A stretch of 64,000 nt of DNA from an uncultured Flavobacteriaceae bacterium (GTDB lineage: Bacteria > Bacteroidota > Bacteroidia > Flavobacteriales > Flavobacteriaceae): contig CANKUU010000002.1 in the NCBI GenBank assembly GCA_947486785.1, forward strand, positions 175,682 through 239,681, read 5' to 3'. Positions within the stretch are counted from its first letter, which is position 1. Each line of letters opens with the position of its first letter. The position numbers and the translations under genes were made by a program. The notes below the pieces were generated by a model. The model saw nothing but the letters and a program-made list of their open reading frames with translations, made no database searches and was not told the DNA's origin. Shown in pieces: positions 38,338-47,674 of the stretch.

Positions 38338-39369
38338 CTAGGCAGGTAATGAGCCATTCGTTTGCCATTCATTCAACCATTTTACCATAACCTTAACCCA
38401 AGCATCACTATCATTTAAACAAGAAATATGTTTGTACTTTTCGCCCCCAGCTTCTTCAAATTGCTCTTTACCCTCCATCGCAATTTCTTCAAGCGTTTCT
38501 AAACAATCACTTACAAATGCTGCTGTTATAACTGCTAAATTCTTTACCCCTTCTTTTGGCAAACGCTCAAACTCATAATCTGTGTAAGGTTTTAACCATG
38601 GATCCCCTGCTAAACGTGATTGAAAAGAAGTACTTACTTGTTCTTCTTTCAGCCCTAAATAAGATTTTACCAACTCGGTTGTTTCATATACTTGATGTCT
38701 GTAACAAGTATGATGAGCAACAGAATTTACACTACAGCAGCTACCATCTATTTTACAATGAAATTTTGTTGGATCACTTTTTCGAATATGCCGTTCAGGT
38801 ATACCATGATATGAGAACAAAATATGGTCATAATCAAAGTCTTTTAAACCTTCTGCAATACTTTCTGAAAGTACTTTAATATAATCTGGATTTTTATAAA
38901 ATGCTGGTAAGGTAGTAATCTTCATTTCAGGAAAAGAAGCTTCTTTTACCTCCATAGTTTTTACAACCACCGTCTCATAAGATGACATTGCATAATGTGG
39001 ATAAAGTGGAACTAAAAGTACTTCATCTACTTCTTGATTTTTAAGTTCTTGCATGGCATTTTCAATCGACATACTTCCATAACGCATACCTAATGCTACT
39101 GGCATTTCGGTATAGTTTCGCACTTTTTTAGCAAAACGCTCTGATAAAACGATTAAGGGCGAACCTTCTTCCCACCAAATTTTAGCATAGGCTTTTGCCG
39201 ACTTTTTAGGACGGGTTTGTAAAATTATACCTCTGACTAAAATATTTCTTAACAAAGCAGGCACATCTATCACCCTTTCATCCATCAAAAACTCATCTAA
39301 ATATGGCTTTACATCTTTTGCCGTTGGGCTGTCTGGCGAACCAAGATTTACCAATAAAACTCCTTTCAT
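38338..39369 (-). CDS. hemH: Ferrochelatase
   Basis: This 343-residue enzyme inserts ferrous iron into protoporphyrin IX. KGVLLVNLGSPDSP opens the protein. The metal-site His is in FSYHGIPERHIRKSDP and the catalytic Glu region is in FVSDCLETLEEI. Just after the His motif is a cysteine-rich segment (HCKIDGSCCS, then HHTCYRH), which may bind an Fe-S cluster or metal. A -7 element (TATTTTTG, minus strand) lies 21 bases before the ATG. It stands apart from the main haem operon 11 kb away. Confidence 0.97.
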   Translation of the reverse strand: MKGVLLVNLGSPDSPTAKDVKPYLDEFLMDERVIDVPALLRNILVRGIILQTRPKKSAKAYAKIWWEEGSPLIVLSERFAKKVRNYTEMPVALGMRYGSMSIENAMQELKNQEVDEVLLVPLYPHYAMSSYETVVVKTMEVKEASFPEMKITTLPAFYKNPDYIKVLSESIAEGLKDFDYDHILFSYHGIPERHIRKSDPTKFHCKIDGSCCSVNSVAHHTCYRHQVYETTELVKSYLGLKEEQVSTSFQSRLAGDPWLKPYTDYEFERLPKEGVKNLAVITAAFVSDCLETLEEIAMEGKEQFEEAGGEKYKHISCLNDSDAWVKVMVKWLNEWQTNGSLPA

Positions 39370-39390
39370 AGTATTGTAATTTTACGAATA

Positions 39391-39398
39391 CAAAAATA
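39391..39398 (-). promoter_or_regulatory. Promoter -7 element for hemH
   Basis: TATTTTTG on the minus strand matches TAnnTTTG, 21 bases before the hemH start codon. Confidence 0.5.
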
Positions 39399-39585
39399 AT
39401 ACTTGATCTACAGTCTGAACCACAAACTAAGAATAACTTTTACAAGAACTAATATAGCTATAAACCTGTTAGACTATACTACACTTCATTAGTTTAGCAC
39501 CAAATTTACTTTGAGAATTCAAAAATGTAAACTAAAAATTACGCCTAAAAAATGCTATTATAAAGTCGATATTCGCTTCGGCTGA

Positions 39586-41268
39586 CTATCTATGCAAGCT
39601 ATCTGTACGAACTGAGCCTATTGGTTTCGACAGTAATGAATCTGCACGAATTGAGATAGAGTCTAACAGAATTGAATGCTGCATATCTGCATCTTTTCTA
39701 TTGGGATAGAGTTGTTCATCAGTAAGATTTTCTGAAGCTTTCCAAGTTTCTCCTAATTGATTTACTATAGTAGTCGTCCATTTAGAAGGGTGCTTTGCAT
39801 CTATCCATATGACATCGCGATATTCTGCATCTACCAATGCCAAATCGGGTGTTGCTGCACCATCAAACTGCTTTCCATTATTACGAATGGCAGCAACAGT
39901 ACCTATTACAAACATTCGTTTTTTACCCGCAATATATTTAATAAATGGACGAAATTCAACAGGCTCATTTACCGACCAATCGTACTCTTTTCGCGACTCA
40001 ATTACTTTGAGAGGCATAGCAGATACCCCTGCATAGCCTTCTTTTTTTGCTGCATGATTGTAATAATATAATTTTTGAGTGCCATCGGCCGGAACCATAA
40101 CACTAAAGGCCAAACTGGTGCGCTCAGCGCCAATAGGCTCTAATCCAAACCAATGATACAAGCCATCAACGGCATCCGTTTTCATACCTTCAAAATTAAA
40201 ATCAGTTACGTAAGGTTGCTGATTATGATCTTGGGGCAATTCCGGAATTTTCACCGCTGTCTTCATATTCCATGGCAATGGGTCTGTAAACCCACCTAAA
40301 AATTGAAGTGATTGTGCTTGTAATTGTGATATTCCTTCTGCTAAGGTATTTTGTCCTATTAAATAAGGATAGTTTTTAATCTCTTCCGGGGAAATATAAG
40401 TGCCTTTACCAATAGTAATTCGTTCAAGATAATCTTTAGCGTTGTGTTCACCAGAATTAATAACCATTACCCCACCGTACGTAGGATAAGGAAAAAAGAA
40501 GCCTTTCCATTTAATTAAACTAACCACCTGTACCCATTTATTATCATCGTTTTTCATGTAAAAAACGTCGCTAGGCTCTAGGGTAAATAATTGAAAAATA
40601 TTAAGCCGTTGTACTACAGCATTGTACGTATTTCTACTAAAGGCCAAAGATTCTCCTATAGAAAAAGTAACAGAAACTCTATTTTCACTAGAAAATCGGG
40701 GAAAAGGCGAGGTACTTTCTACCGTGAAAATTTCTTCCGTATTGTCATTCATTCGTTGCCAATTGTATTCTTTGGCAGGTTGCACAGCCATTGTCCATTG
40801 GTTGGTACTGTCAACCCGCACCAATTGGGGCAAAGAAACCTCTTGTGTTTCCCCTACCGATTCATAGGCCATGGTAACAATATTATTAAAGGGCTGAATA
40901 CGTTCGTTTTGCGTTAAAGGCAACTCGTTTAACTCTTCTAAATTCAGATTATTAAACACATTGTAGGTTTGCATGTATTGGTATAAATTGAGTTTCCAAC
41001 CAAAAAACCAAAGGGTTGCAAAAAAGGCTACAATCCCCATCAAAATAAATACTCTTTTACCTGCACTTATGGCGTTTCTAAACTTTGTTAGTGCAAACCA
41101 TAAAAAACCACCTGCCAACAAGATAATAAATACATATTTTCTCAAAAATAATAGTGCGGGATGGTAATCGTCTCGAAGAAAAAACAACAATAGTAACACA
41201 ACAATACCACCCAAAATAACATTGCGTTTTTGTTTTCTCCCTTTGTTATAATATGCTTTTATCATCAT
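39586..41268 (-). CDS. Membrane protein with large extracytoplasmic domain (six-gene cluster, gene 6)
   Basis: I do not recognise the family. The protein has 560 residues. Three hydrophobic helices occur near the N terminus (about 17-33, 43-61 and 72-92: VILGGIVVLLLLFFL, VFIILLAGGFLWFAL, VFILMGIVAFFATLWFF). A strand-rich region of about 460 residues follows (e.g. VVSLIKWKGFFFPYPTYGGVMVINSG cut short here, and YGGVMVINSG). It ends in a Ser/Asp/Leu-rich tail (SIRADSLLSKPIGSVRTDSL). It is the last gene of a six-gene minus-strand run, 111 bases after gene 5. The topology suggests the envelope-facing component of whatever machine the ATPase drives. No enzymatic motif is visible. Confidence 0.75.
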   Translation of the reverse strand: MMIKAYYNKGRKQKRNVILGGIVVLLLLFFLRDDYHPALLFLRKYVFIILLAGGFLWFALTKFRNAISAGKRVFILMGIVAFFATLWFFGWKLNLYQYMQTYNVFNNLNLEELNELPLTQNERIQPFNNIVTMAYESVGETQEVSLPQLVRVDSTNQWTMAVQPAKEYNWQRMNDNTEEIFTVESTSPFPRFSSENRVSVTFSIGESLAFSRNTYNAVVQRLNIFQLFTLEPSDVFYMKNDDNKWVQVVSLIKWKGFFFPYPTYGGVMVINSGEHNAKDYLERITIGKGTYISPEEIKNYPYLIGQNTLAEGISQLQAQSLQFLGGFTDPLPWNMKTAVKIPELPQDHNQQPYVTDFNFEGMKTDAVDGLYHWFGLEPIGAERTSLAFSVMVPADGTQKLYYYNHAAKKEGYAGVSAMPLKVIESRKEYDWSVNEPVEFRPFIKYIAGKKRMFVIGTVAAIRNNGKQFDGAATPDLALVDAEYRDVIWIDAKHPSKWTTTIVNQLGETWKASENLTDEQLYPNRKDADMQHSILLDSISIRADSLLSKPIGSVRTDSLHR

Positions 41269-41379
41269 ATATTCTATTTAAAGAGATTAAAAATCAACAG
41301 CTCAAGTGCGTCAGTTTTCAGTTCTTTATTATTATTTAAACGACTTCATCAAATGGTGTTAACCTGTTTTTGTTTAACC

Positions 41380-41892
41380 TCACTTAATCATCCCTTTATC
41401 TTTAAAACGGTCTCGGGCAGATTTTTTAGGTTCAGGCTCGGGCCTTACAATTTTCTCCTCAGTAGCTGGCGTTTCAACCGTTTCATCATGGTCTACCAAA
41501 TCTTCAACAAATTCTTTTCCTTTTTCAAAAACCTTTTCAATATTTTCTTTCTTAGCACTGTTTTTAGCAAAAAGAAAGGCTGAAGCAATATAACTACCTA
41601 TGAGTGTGGCTACAATGGCCGAAACAAAATACTGCACAAAAAATACATTAATGGGCGTTACTAAAGTAACTATCGCAGCCCCCAAAGCAAAAAATATGGT
41701 AACCCATACCAAACGAAGCAAAAATGGCTGCTGGTGTATAAAGCCCTTCCTGTTATCTGGCTTCATTTGCAAATCTTTTGCATGAGTAACTTTATTGGCT
41801 AAGCGATAAACCGTATTGCTTTTAGATTCTCTCCAATACCAAACTATTCCTAACAGTATCGCCCCTATAAACACAATAATTTCTAATGTCAT
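41380..41892 (-). CDS. Small three-helix membrane protein (six-gene cluster, gene 5)
   Basis: This is an unrecognised 170-residue protein. An N-terminal helix (LEIIVFIGAILLGIVWYW) precedes a cytoplasmic-looking loop, two further helices (LLRLVWVTIFFALGAAIVTLV and YFVSAIVATLIGSYIASAF). A highly charged C-terminal tail follows (VDHDETVETPATEEKIV, then PKKSARDRFKDKGMIK). Its start overlaps the stop of gene 4 by four bases (ATGA on the minus strand), which indicates translational coupling and a joint function. It may anchor the soluble members of the cluster to the membrane. Confidence 0.75.
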   Translation of the reverse strand: MTLEIIVFIGAILLGIVWYWRESKSNTVYRLANKVTHAKDLQMKPDNRKGFIHQQPFLLRLVWVTIFFALGAAIVTLVTPINVFFVQYFVSAIVATLIGSYIASAFLFAKNSAKKENIEKVFEKGKEFVEDLVDHDETVETPATEEKIVRPEPEPKKSARDRFKDKGMIK

Positions 41893-43142
41893 TTGCTGTT
41901 CTTTTTATTGTTTTTTAGTATTTCTGCTATCACCCAGTCTTGGTAATCTGGTTTCCAATTGAGGAAAAAGTTATAAAACTGCTCTTTATCATACCAATAC
42001 AAATGCAATGGGTCTTTAGGCACCATCTTAGAAATTAACTTCCAAACTAATTCTTCATCTTCTTTTCGGAGTGAATTATGGGGCTGAAATAATATTTTGT
42101 AGAATGCTTTATCTACGTATTCGTCTATCTTTAAATCTTTGTCAACAATTAATCGTTGGTAGTACAATTCTAGCCCAGATATTTTTTTTTGAACTGCAAT
42201 AGGTAACATATTCAAGTATTTTTTAAATAGAAAATGACTATCTAAAATTTCATTAATAGGATGGTTTAACTGCGGTGCATGCTCTATAAAAACATGCCTT
42301 TTTATTCGATCATATCTTGGTGTTCTAAGCACAGCTTTAAAATCCTTTTTTAAAATTAGATTATTAATAAGGGCATCTATTAGCTCATCATGGTCTTTAT
42401 GAAACAGGAGCACCTTATGTGCCGTATCATTTATAGCTGTTTTAAAAAAAGTTTCATCTTCAAAAATCAATATTTTACGATCAAAGTTTTTAAACACAAA
42501 AACACCTCCAAAAGCTCGGGTATAAAAAGAGTCTACTTTTAGTTTAATGGGTTCTAGTTTTAATTTTCGTTCTCTTAAATCACCGTACTTTTTTGCTGAA
42601 TTTAAAATCTGTCGATGTACTTCGCGATCGATAAAATTATTTTTTCTTTTAAAAAGGTTGATGAAGGCCTGCTGCTCCATCTGCTTTTTATCCAAATTAT
42701 TTAATAAAGTAAAATTAACTTCTATGTCGTCATATCTCAATAAATCGAAAGGCTCAAAAAAAGCATCAATTTTTTGATCAAGATTTAAAACTAATGCTGA
42801 ATCTTTTGTAATATCACGAATTTCTCGTGAATAGGCAGCAAAAACCGTAGTCATTACGTTACGATCAAAACTATGCGAAGGCATATATACCGGCTTGTTC
42901 TGCTGCTCTGGAGAAATAACTATCGCATTTACATTGGCAGCACCCGTATTCAGATAAAAATTATCTTTTTTTTCTACTGCGATTTCGGGGCTCCAGCCCA
43001 TACCATCAATAGAAAAGGTTTTGAGCTTAGTGGGTATAACTCCGAGCATTGCCAAACAATCATTATACCGCTTTGCTAGTGAACCCGATAGCACTACCAT
43101 AGAACCTCCGAACAACCCTGCCGCTCTAAGTTTTTTCATCAA
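41889..43142 (-). CDS. Soluble protein of unknown function (six-gene cluster, gene 4)
   Basis: This 417-residue protein has no motif I can assign. It has no convincing membrane helix; the N-terminal AAGLFGGSMVVLSGSLAKRY is only moderately hydrophobic. It is rich in Phe, Lys and Asp, with mixed alpha/beta appearance and a C-terminal helical, aromatic region (LYWYDKEQFYNFFLNWKPDYQDWV). Its start directly abuts the AAA ATPase stop (no intervening base), and its stop overlaps gene 5. It may be an adaptor or substrate-recognition partner of the ATPase, but that is inference only. Confidence 0.72.
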   Translation of the reverse strand: MMKKLRAAGLFGGSMVVLSGSLAKRYNDCLAMLGVIPTKLKTFSIDGMGWSPEIAVEKKDNFYLNTGAANVNAIVISPEQQNKPVYMPSHSFDRNVMTTVFAAYSREIRDITKDSALVLNLDQKIDAFFEPFDLLRYDDIEVNFTLLNNLDKKQMEQQAFINLFKRKNNFIDREVHRQILNSAKKYGDLRERKLKLEPIKLKVDSFYTRAFGGVFVFKNFDRKILIFEDETFFKTAINDTAHKVLLFHKDHDELIDALINNLILKKDFKAVLRTPRYDRIKRHVFIEHAPQLNHPINEILDSHFLFKKYLNMLPIAVQKKISGLELYYQRLIVDKDLKIDEYVDKAFYKILFQPHNSLRKEDEELVWKLISKMVPKDPLHLYWYDKEQFYNFFLNWKPDYQDWVIAEILKNNKKNSK

Positions 43143-45101
43143 CTAGTTTTTCTCAAAAAATTTATTAGCAGCCAATTGCACATTTAAATCATGTACGCGA
43201 GCTTCTACTTTACGCTTAAAATCGGTATCGGCAATGGTGGCAATATTATCTAAATACCGAACAGTTTCTTGTCTTCGAATATCGGCAAAATCAAGACCTT
43301 TCATATTCGATTTCATCAGTTCTTTAAGCATTTCCAATTTGGTAGTATAGTCTTTTTTAAAATATACTGCTGCATCATTAAACCAATCATCAGGCAAATT
43401 AAAATCGGTTAACCGAAGTGATATAGCACTTTGAATATTTCGAATATCTCTTGAAGAGAAAAATGGAAATGATTTTTGAATATTTTTATACAACTCAGCA
43501 AAGAACATATGTTCATTGGTGTTATACTTAGCTTCTGTATGCTCGTAGATTTCTAAAATCTTAGCTTCTGCTGGTTTTTCTGATCGATTTAAAATTTCAC
43601 CTAAATTTTTAGCCAAACCTTGGTTACCAAGAAATTGATAGTTTTCAGGTTTTTTCATATTTACAAAATGTGGCATTGTTTTATCAAATGTATTCCACCA
43701 AATATAATCTTGGTCAATAAAATCAGGAATAGTTCGTGCGCCATCAATCTTAAATCTACCCTGAACCCTAGAAATTACCGCCTTATCTAACATTTCGGGC
43801 AAATTAGTAAACATGCCAATAGCACTGTTCCCATAAGTAATAGCATAAGCACCCTCAGTATATCTTAAAAATACGCCAATCACCTCTTTTACGCCAGCAG
43901 AAACACCCTGAGCTGTTCGTTCTTGCAGGTTGTTTTCTGCATCATCAATAGGTGCAAAAATTAATTTCGTTGGGTCTTGTAAAGGCTTCATCCATTGTAC
44001 CATTTTTTCCGCCGAGCCTCCTTGAAAGGTAGATATTAACGTATCGGGCATCGGATGAAACAAAAACGGAATATCTAAAGCATCACAATGTTCTTTCAAT
44101 TTTGTTGCTATGGCAGCAATCAACATACTTTTACCTGTTCCGGGGATGCCATAGCCCATAAAAACAGGCATAAAACCGCCCAATTCTTGAAAAGGGTTCT
44201 TTTTTGCTGTAAAATCATAACTCATTAAACGCTCGGTCAACCGACGGGCAAAATGCTTTGCATCACGATTACCAACAATTTCTTCGAACTTTATTTTATT
44301 AAATGATACACTTTTTACACTATCTTCAAAGGTATTGTTCCATCCAGAAATTGCGAACTTACTCTTCTCTAATTTATAGGTGCGATCGGTTATCGTTTCA
44401 GTAAATTCAAACGTGCTTAGTCGCTGTTGCAGTTCTACTAAAATCGCTTTAAAAAATACAACAGTAAAATTGGTGACCTCTTCATCAGAAGTAATAATCT
44501 CTGGGTGACTCAAGTACTTATCAAAATAATAAAGCATACATGAAATACCCTTTAAAGGTGAAATGACAGATAGCTCTGGAATACCAGCAAACTTATTGGT
44601 CATAACGCTTAGATTTTCATCTGCAAAAGAATTTAAATCGAAAAGAATACGGGCCGCAATACCCTGCAACATAAAAGCAGTTGCCGTCTGCTGTTTAGCG
44701 TCATAGGTTCTTCGCTGGGCGCCATCTAAAGACGATTTTCTTTCGATTAAGGTGGATAGACCCGAGGCATCTGCATAACTATCTCGCAACCAAATACCTA
44801 TTGTTAAGCCTTCTTGTAATGCATACAAGGCACGATTTAAATGCAAAGGAATAGCTACTGAATCTGGTAATAAACGCTTTTTTAAAGATAAAATAGTTTT
44901 AGAAACCGAAGTAACTTCATTTGCAGCCGTACCATTGGCTTTAGATAGATAAAGTAGAATAGACTCCTCTTTCTTACTTTTATCACGACTTTTTGCCTTT
45001 CTACCTTGCTCCCATTGCACGCCCTTTAAATAAGAAGTTGCTTCATCTCGCAGTACGTTAAGTTCACTTATTTTTATGGGGAATGTTCCGTTTTGCTCCA
45101 T
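43143..45101 (-). CDS. Classic-clade AAA ATPase with novel N-terminal domain (six-gene cluster, gene 3)
   Basis: This 652-residue protein has a helical N-terminal region (1-260) that I cannot assign, followed by a single AAA module. VSFNKIKFEEIVGNRDAK is the usual entry strand. Walker A is GIPGTGKS (318-325), and a pore-loop-1-like STFQGGSAEK follows (about 357-366). A Walker B-like FAPIDDAEN has D386, D387 and E389. Sensor 1 is N433 in FTNLPEMLDKA, and two arginine fingers, R445 and R449, are in SRVQGRF. This is the layout of protein-remodelling AAA enzymes (Vps4, FtsH, p97 clade). The C-terminal 150 residues form a helical domain without a protease motif. It should act as an oligomeric unfoldase or remodeller on a partner from the cluster. 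Confidence 0.88.
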   Translation of the reverse strand: MEQNGTFPIKISELNVLRDEATSYLKGVQWEQGRKAKSRDKSKKEESILLYLSKANGTAANEVTSVSKTILSLKKRLLPDSVAIPLHLNRALYALQEGLTIGIWLRDSYADASGLSTLIERKSSLDGAQRRTYDAKQQTATAFMLQGIAARILFDLNSFADENLSVMTNKFAGIPELSVISPLKGISCMLYYFDKYLSHPEIITSDEEVTNFTVVFFKAILVELQQRLSTFEFTETITDRTYKLEKSKFAISGWNNTFEDSVKSVSFNKIKFEEIVGNRDAKHFARRLTERLMSYDFTAKKNPFQELGGFMPVFMGYGIPGTGKSMLIAAIATKLKEHCDALDIPFLFHPMPDTLISTFQGGSAEKMVQWMKPLQDPTKLIFAPIDDAENNLQERTAQGVSAGVKEVIGVFLRYTEGAYAITYGNSAIGMFTNLPEMLDKAVISRVQGRFKIDGARTIPDFIDQDYIWWNTFDKTMPHFVNMKKPENYQFLGNQGLAKNLGEILNRSEKPAEAKILEIYEHTEAKYNTNEHMFFAELYKNIQKSFPFFSSRDIRNIQSAISLRLTDFNLPDDWFNDAAVYFKKDYTTKLEMLKELMKSNMKGLDFADIRRQETVRYLDNIATIADTDFKRKVEARVHDLNVQLAANKFFEKN

Positions 45102-45156
45102 GGGTTCTGTTTAATTTGACCTCAAAGTTTCTTTAAAAAATAATGTTTCTAAGACA

Positions 45157-46269
45157 TTAATCTAATTTAAGACTCGAAATCTCAATAGGGTTTTTGGTTA
45201 GTAAATTTATTGTTTCAGGTATGGTATCGTACAAAGACTGCATTACCCGATGCGAACAAAATAAATAGTTTTTGGTTTTTGATGTTTCCCATACTTGTAG
45301 TACTTGTTTGTTAAAAAAATTACCCTCTTTAAAGTCAGAAATAGAAGTAGCTTCATCGATTTTCACAGAAATAGCATAAGCAGACAAGTCAAAAACTTTA
45401 TCAACAATACCTTTTAAAATTACGTGAGTTACCTTCATTTCATCTTTAGCAAAAACGCTATGCAGTGGGCCTAAATCTATCTTTTTAATACTTTTGGGGA
45501 TTACCGAAGGTAGCTTTTTATCTATGGCATACGCCATCATCTCAACGCTCATATCTCTATCTGCCGTACTTTCTAAAACCTTATAAATTTCTTCTTTAAG
45601 ATCTTCGATGTTTTCTTCATAGATATCGAAATACATAAAACAAATAAAAGGACGGTTAAAGGTTACATCATAAAAAGACCAACTTACCATATGAGCGACA
45701 TCTAAACCAACTACTGGAAGTATTTTGCCTTGTACAAAACGCTTATATATATACTGTGGTGTTACCGACGAGTAATAAACGATAGAGGCAGCTTGGTGCA
45801 ACTTGCGCGCTGCAATGGGCTGTTTGTCTTTTAATAAGGTTTCTAAAAATTCGTCCTTTAATTTTGAAACCTTAGGAAGCTTGTCTACATGTTCTTGCTT
45901 GAGCTCTAAATCGTTTAGCAAATACCGAAATTCTAAATAACTAGGAAAGCCCGACTCTGTTAAATCGATACGCATTTTTTCATCATCATCAAAAAGGTAT
46001 TTTATTCGAAATGCCTCTAACGAGTACGATAATAATTCGCAATACTGCTGTATCATTGTAGCTTCCGCTTTTGTACAGATATGCTCTTTAATGATACTGC
46101 TAACCAATTCTTCAAAAGCATGGCTCACAATTTTAAAATAAACCTTATACTGTTCTTTAGTTTCAAGAACAGCACTATCTAAAGGTGTTGAAATTTGATT
46201 TATAGACATTAATTTAGTTAAATTAACACTTGAATGTTGGCGTTTATACTGCTCATTTTTAAGCATCAT
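45157..46269 (-). CDS. Soluble protein of unknown function (six-gene cluster, gene 2)
   Basis: This 370-residue protein has no signal peptide, membrane helix or assignable motif. The N-terminal half is helical (VSHAFEELVSSIIKEHI and IQQYCELLSYSLEAF). The middle holds a strand-rich segment (GKILPVVGLDVAHMVSWSF and PFICFMYFDIY), and the end is mixed. A later ATG at residue 21 (MSINQISTPL) could be the real start. It lies 61 bases after gene 1 and 55 before the AAA ATPase gene. Its constant company would suggest a regulatory or adaptor part, but nothing in the sequence proves it. Confidence 0.7.
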   Translation of the reverse strand: MMLKNEQYKRQHSSVNLTKLMSINQISTPLDSAVLETKEQYKVYFKIVSHAFEELVSSIIKEHICTKAEATMIQQYCELLSYSLEAFRIKYLFDDDEKMRIDLTESGFPSYLEFRYLLNDLELKQEHVDKLPKVSKLKDEFLETLLKDKQPIAARKLHQAASIVYYSSVTPQYIYKRFVQGKILPVVGLDVAHMVSWSFYDVTFNRPFICFMYFDIYEENIEDLKEEIYKVLESTADRDMSVEMMAYAIDKKLPSVIPKSIKKIDLGPLHSVFAKDEMKVTHVILKGIVDKVFDLSAYAISVKIDEATSISDFKEGNFFNKQVLQVWETSKTKNYLFCSHRVMQSLYDTIPETINLLTKNPIEISSLKLD

Positions 46270-46330
46270 TGCAAGCTATAATTACAACACTGCTTAATAT
46301 ACCAGTAAACGACACTTAAATCTTTGACGC

Positions 46331-47674
46331 TTAACTCAATAAATCGTCTTCTGCGCTAGGCTTAGGAGAATTTGTAGTTTCATCATCTACATTTGTTGCG
46401 GTAGCATTGCCATCGGTAGCGTAATACTCCTCAAAAATTTCTTTCATATCAATACCATACCTGTTGGCGAAGTCTTTTTGAATATCCGCATCTTTTACCC
46501 GTATTTCTTGTAATGCTTCGGCATAACTAGCATATACCCCTTGCATTACTTTTTCATGTACCGGAATATTATCCATCATTTCTTGACGAGCTTTAGCGCT
46601 GGCAGTATGCATAGAGGCTAAGGTTTGGCCAATATGCTCGTCTGTTTTAACACCTAAATGCTCTAAAATAGCAGCAAATTCTTGATCTGTTCTTGCCTTT
46701 AAAGCCACTACATACCCATCGTAATACTTTAAACGCTCGTCTGTATCACTCTTTAATTTTGCACGATGTGTTTGTAAATTACTTCTTAAAGAAGTTAAAA
46801 CCTTTATGGTTAAATTATGCTTATGAACAAAGCTATCTTTACTTGCAGCTAGTGTGGTGTAAGCGTTTTTTAAACCTTCTAACTCTTCTACTTTCTGCTC
46901 AATAGTAGTTACTTTACCTATGGCCTCAGAATAAGCTGAAGATTGTTTGTCTGCAATTTCTTCCAGCGCCTGTCGCGACTGCTTTAACAAAGCATACTGC
47001 TCTTCTAATTTGTCTTCTGTCTCTTTTTTCTTCTCTAAAGATTTGGTATGATTTTTACTTGCTTCTACAATAGCCAATTTTAGCTTTTCTTCTACTTCAA
47101 TGATTTCGGTTTCACGCGATTTTAAACGACCAACCGCAGCCTGACTTTTATAAGACAGCTCGTTTAATAAGGTTTGAATATCTGCAGTTTCTATACGCTC
47201 TTGAAACATTGCTTTCGCCTTCATATCAGCTCCATCTCTTATTTTTTGTGCCGAATCGAGCTCTGCTTCTCTTGCTTTAATTTTTGATTTTCTTCCCCAA
47301 AGGTTGTTCCACCAATTGTCTTTTACTTTCTCGGCATCTTCTAAGGCTATTTTGGCCCGTTCTAATGCTTTTTGCGCATCATCAATAACTTTTTGCTCTT
47401 TTGCATTAAGGGTAGAGAATTTTTCGAAAATTATACCAACTTCATCTTGGTAATCGGTAAGGTCTTTTATAGCTTCTAATAACGATTTTCTATCCGTCTC
47501 CGCCATACCTACAACATCATCAAGAGTAGCGTTTAAAATTTTCTGACGCACCTCTGGGTCATCTTCTTGGGCTAACTTAGACTTCATTTGATCTACGGCC
47601 TTGCCCCAATTAACATCTACTTTTTCTTGCTTTGATGCAGCATCTGTTTCTAATAAATCAAAATCGTCGGCCAT
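46331..47674 (-). CDS. Coiled-coil protein (six-gene cluster, gene 1)
   Basis: This 447-residue, highly charged protein is mostly heptad-patterned helix from about residue 90 to 390 (DAQKALERAKIALEDAEKV and EEQYALLKQSRQALEEIADK). A Trp-rich break, KDNWWNNLWGRKSKIKA (about 119-135), could touch membrane. The C-terminal tail is acidic and disordered (NATATNVDDETTNSPK). There is no signal peptide. The composition resembles TelA-type or PspA/ESCRT-III-like filament proteins in general form only; I cannot show homology. It is the first gene of the cluster, with 207 bases of upstream spacer before a divergent gene. It is a plausible polymer or scaffold acted on by the AAA ATPase. Confidence 0.75.
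   Translation of the reverse strand: MADDFDLLETDAASKQEKVDVNWGKAVDQMKSKLAQEDDPEVRQKILNATLDDVVGMAETDRKSLLEAIKDLTDYQDEVGIIFEKFSTLNAKEQKVIDDAQKALERAKIALEDAEKVKDNWWNNLWGRKSKIKAREAELDSAQKIRDGADMKAKAMFQERIETADIQTLLNELSYKSQAAVGRLKSRETEIIEVEEKLKLAIVEASKNHTKSLEKKKETEDKLEEQYALLKQSRQALEEIADKQSSAYSEAIGKVTTIEQKVEELEGLKNAYTTLAASKDSFVHKHNLTIKVLTSLRSNLQTHRAKLKSDTDERLKYYDGYVVALKARTDQEFAAILEHLGVKTDEHIGQTLASMHTASAKARQEMMDNIPVHEKVMQGVYASYAEALQEIRVKDADIQKDFANRYGIDMKEIFEEYYATDGNATATNVDDETTNSPKPSAEDDLLS

Noticed and set aside
39757..40071. Plus-strand frames of 75-104 codons inside the large membrane protein gene of the six-gene cluster
   Set aside because: They are shadows of a well-formed minus-strand gene with consistent codon use and membrane topology.
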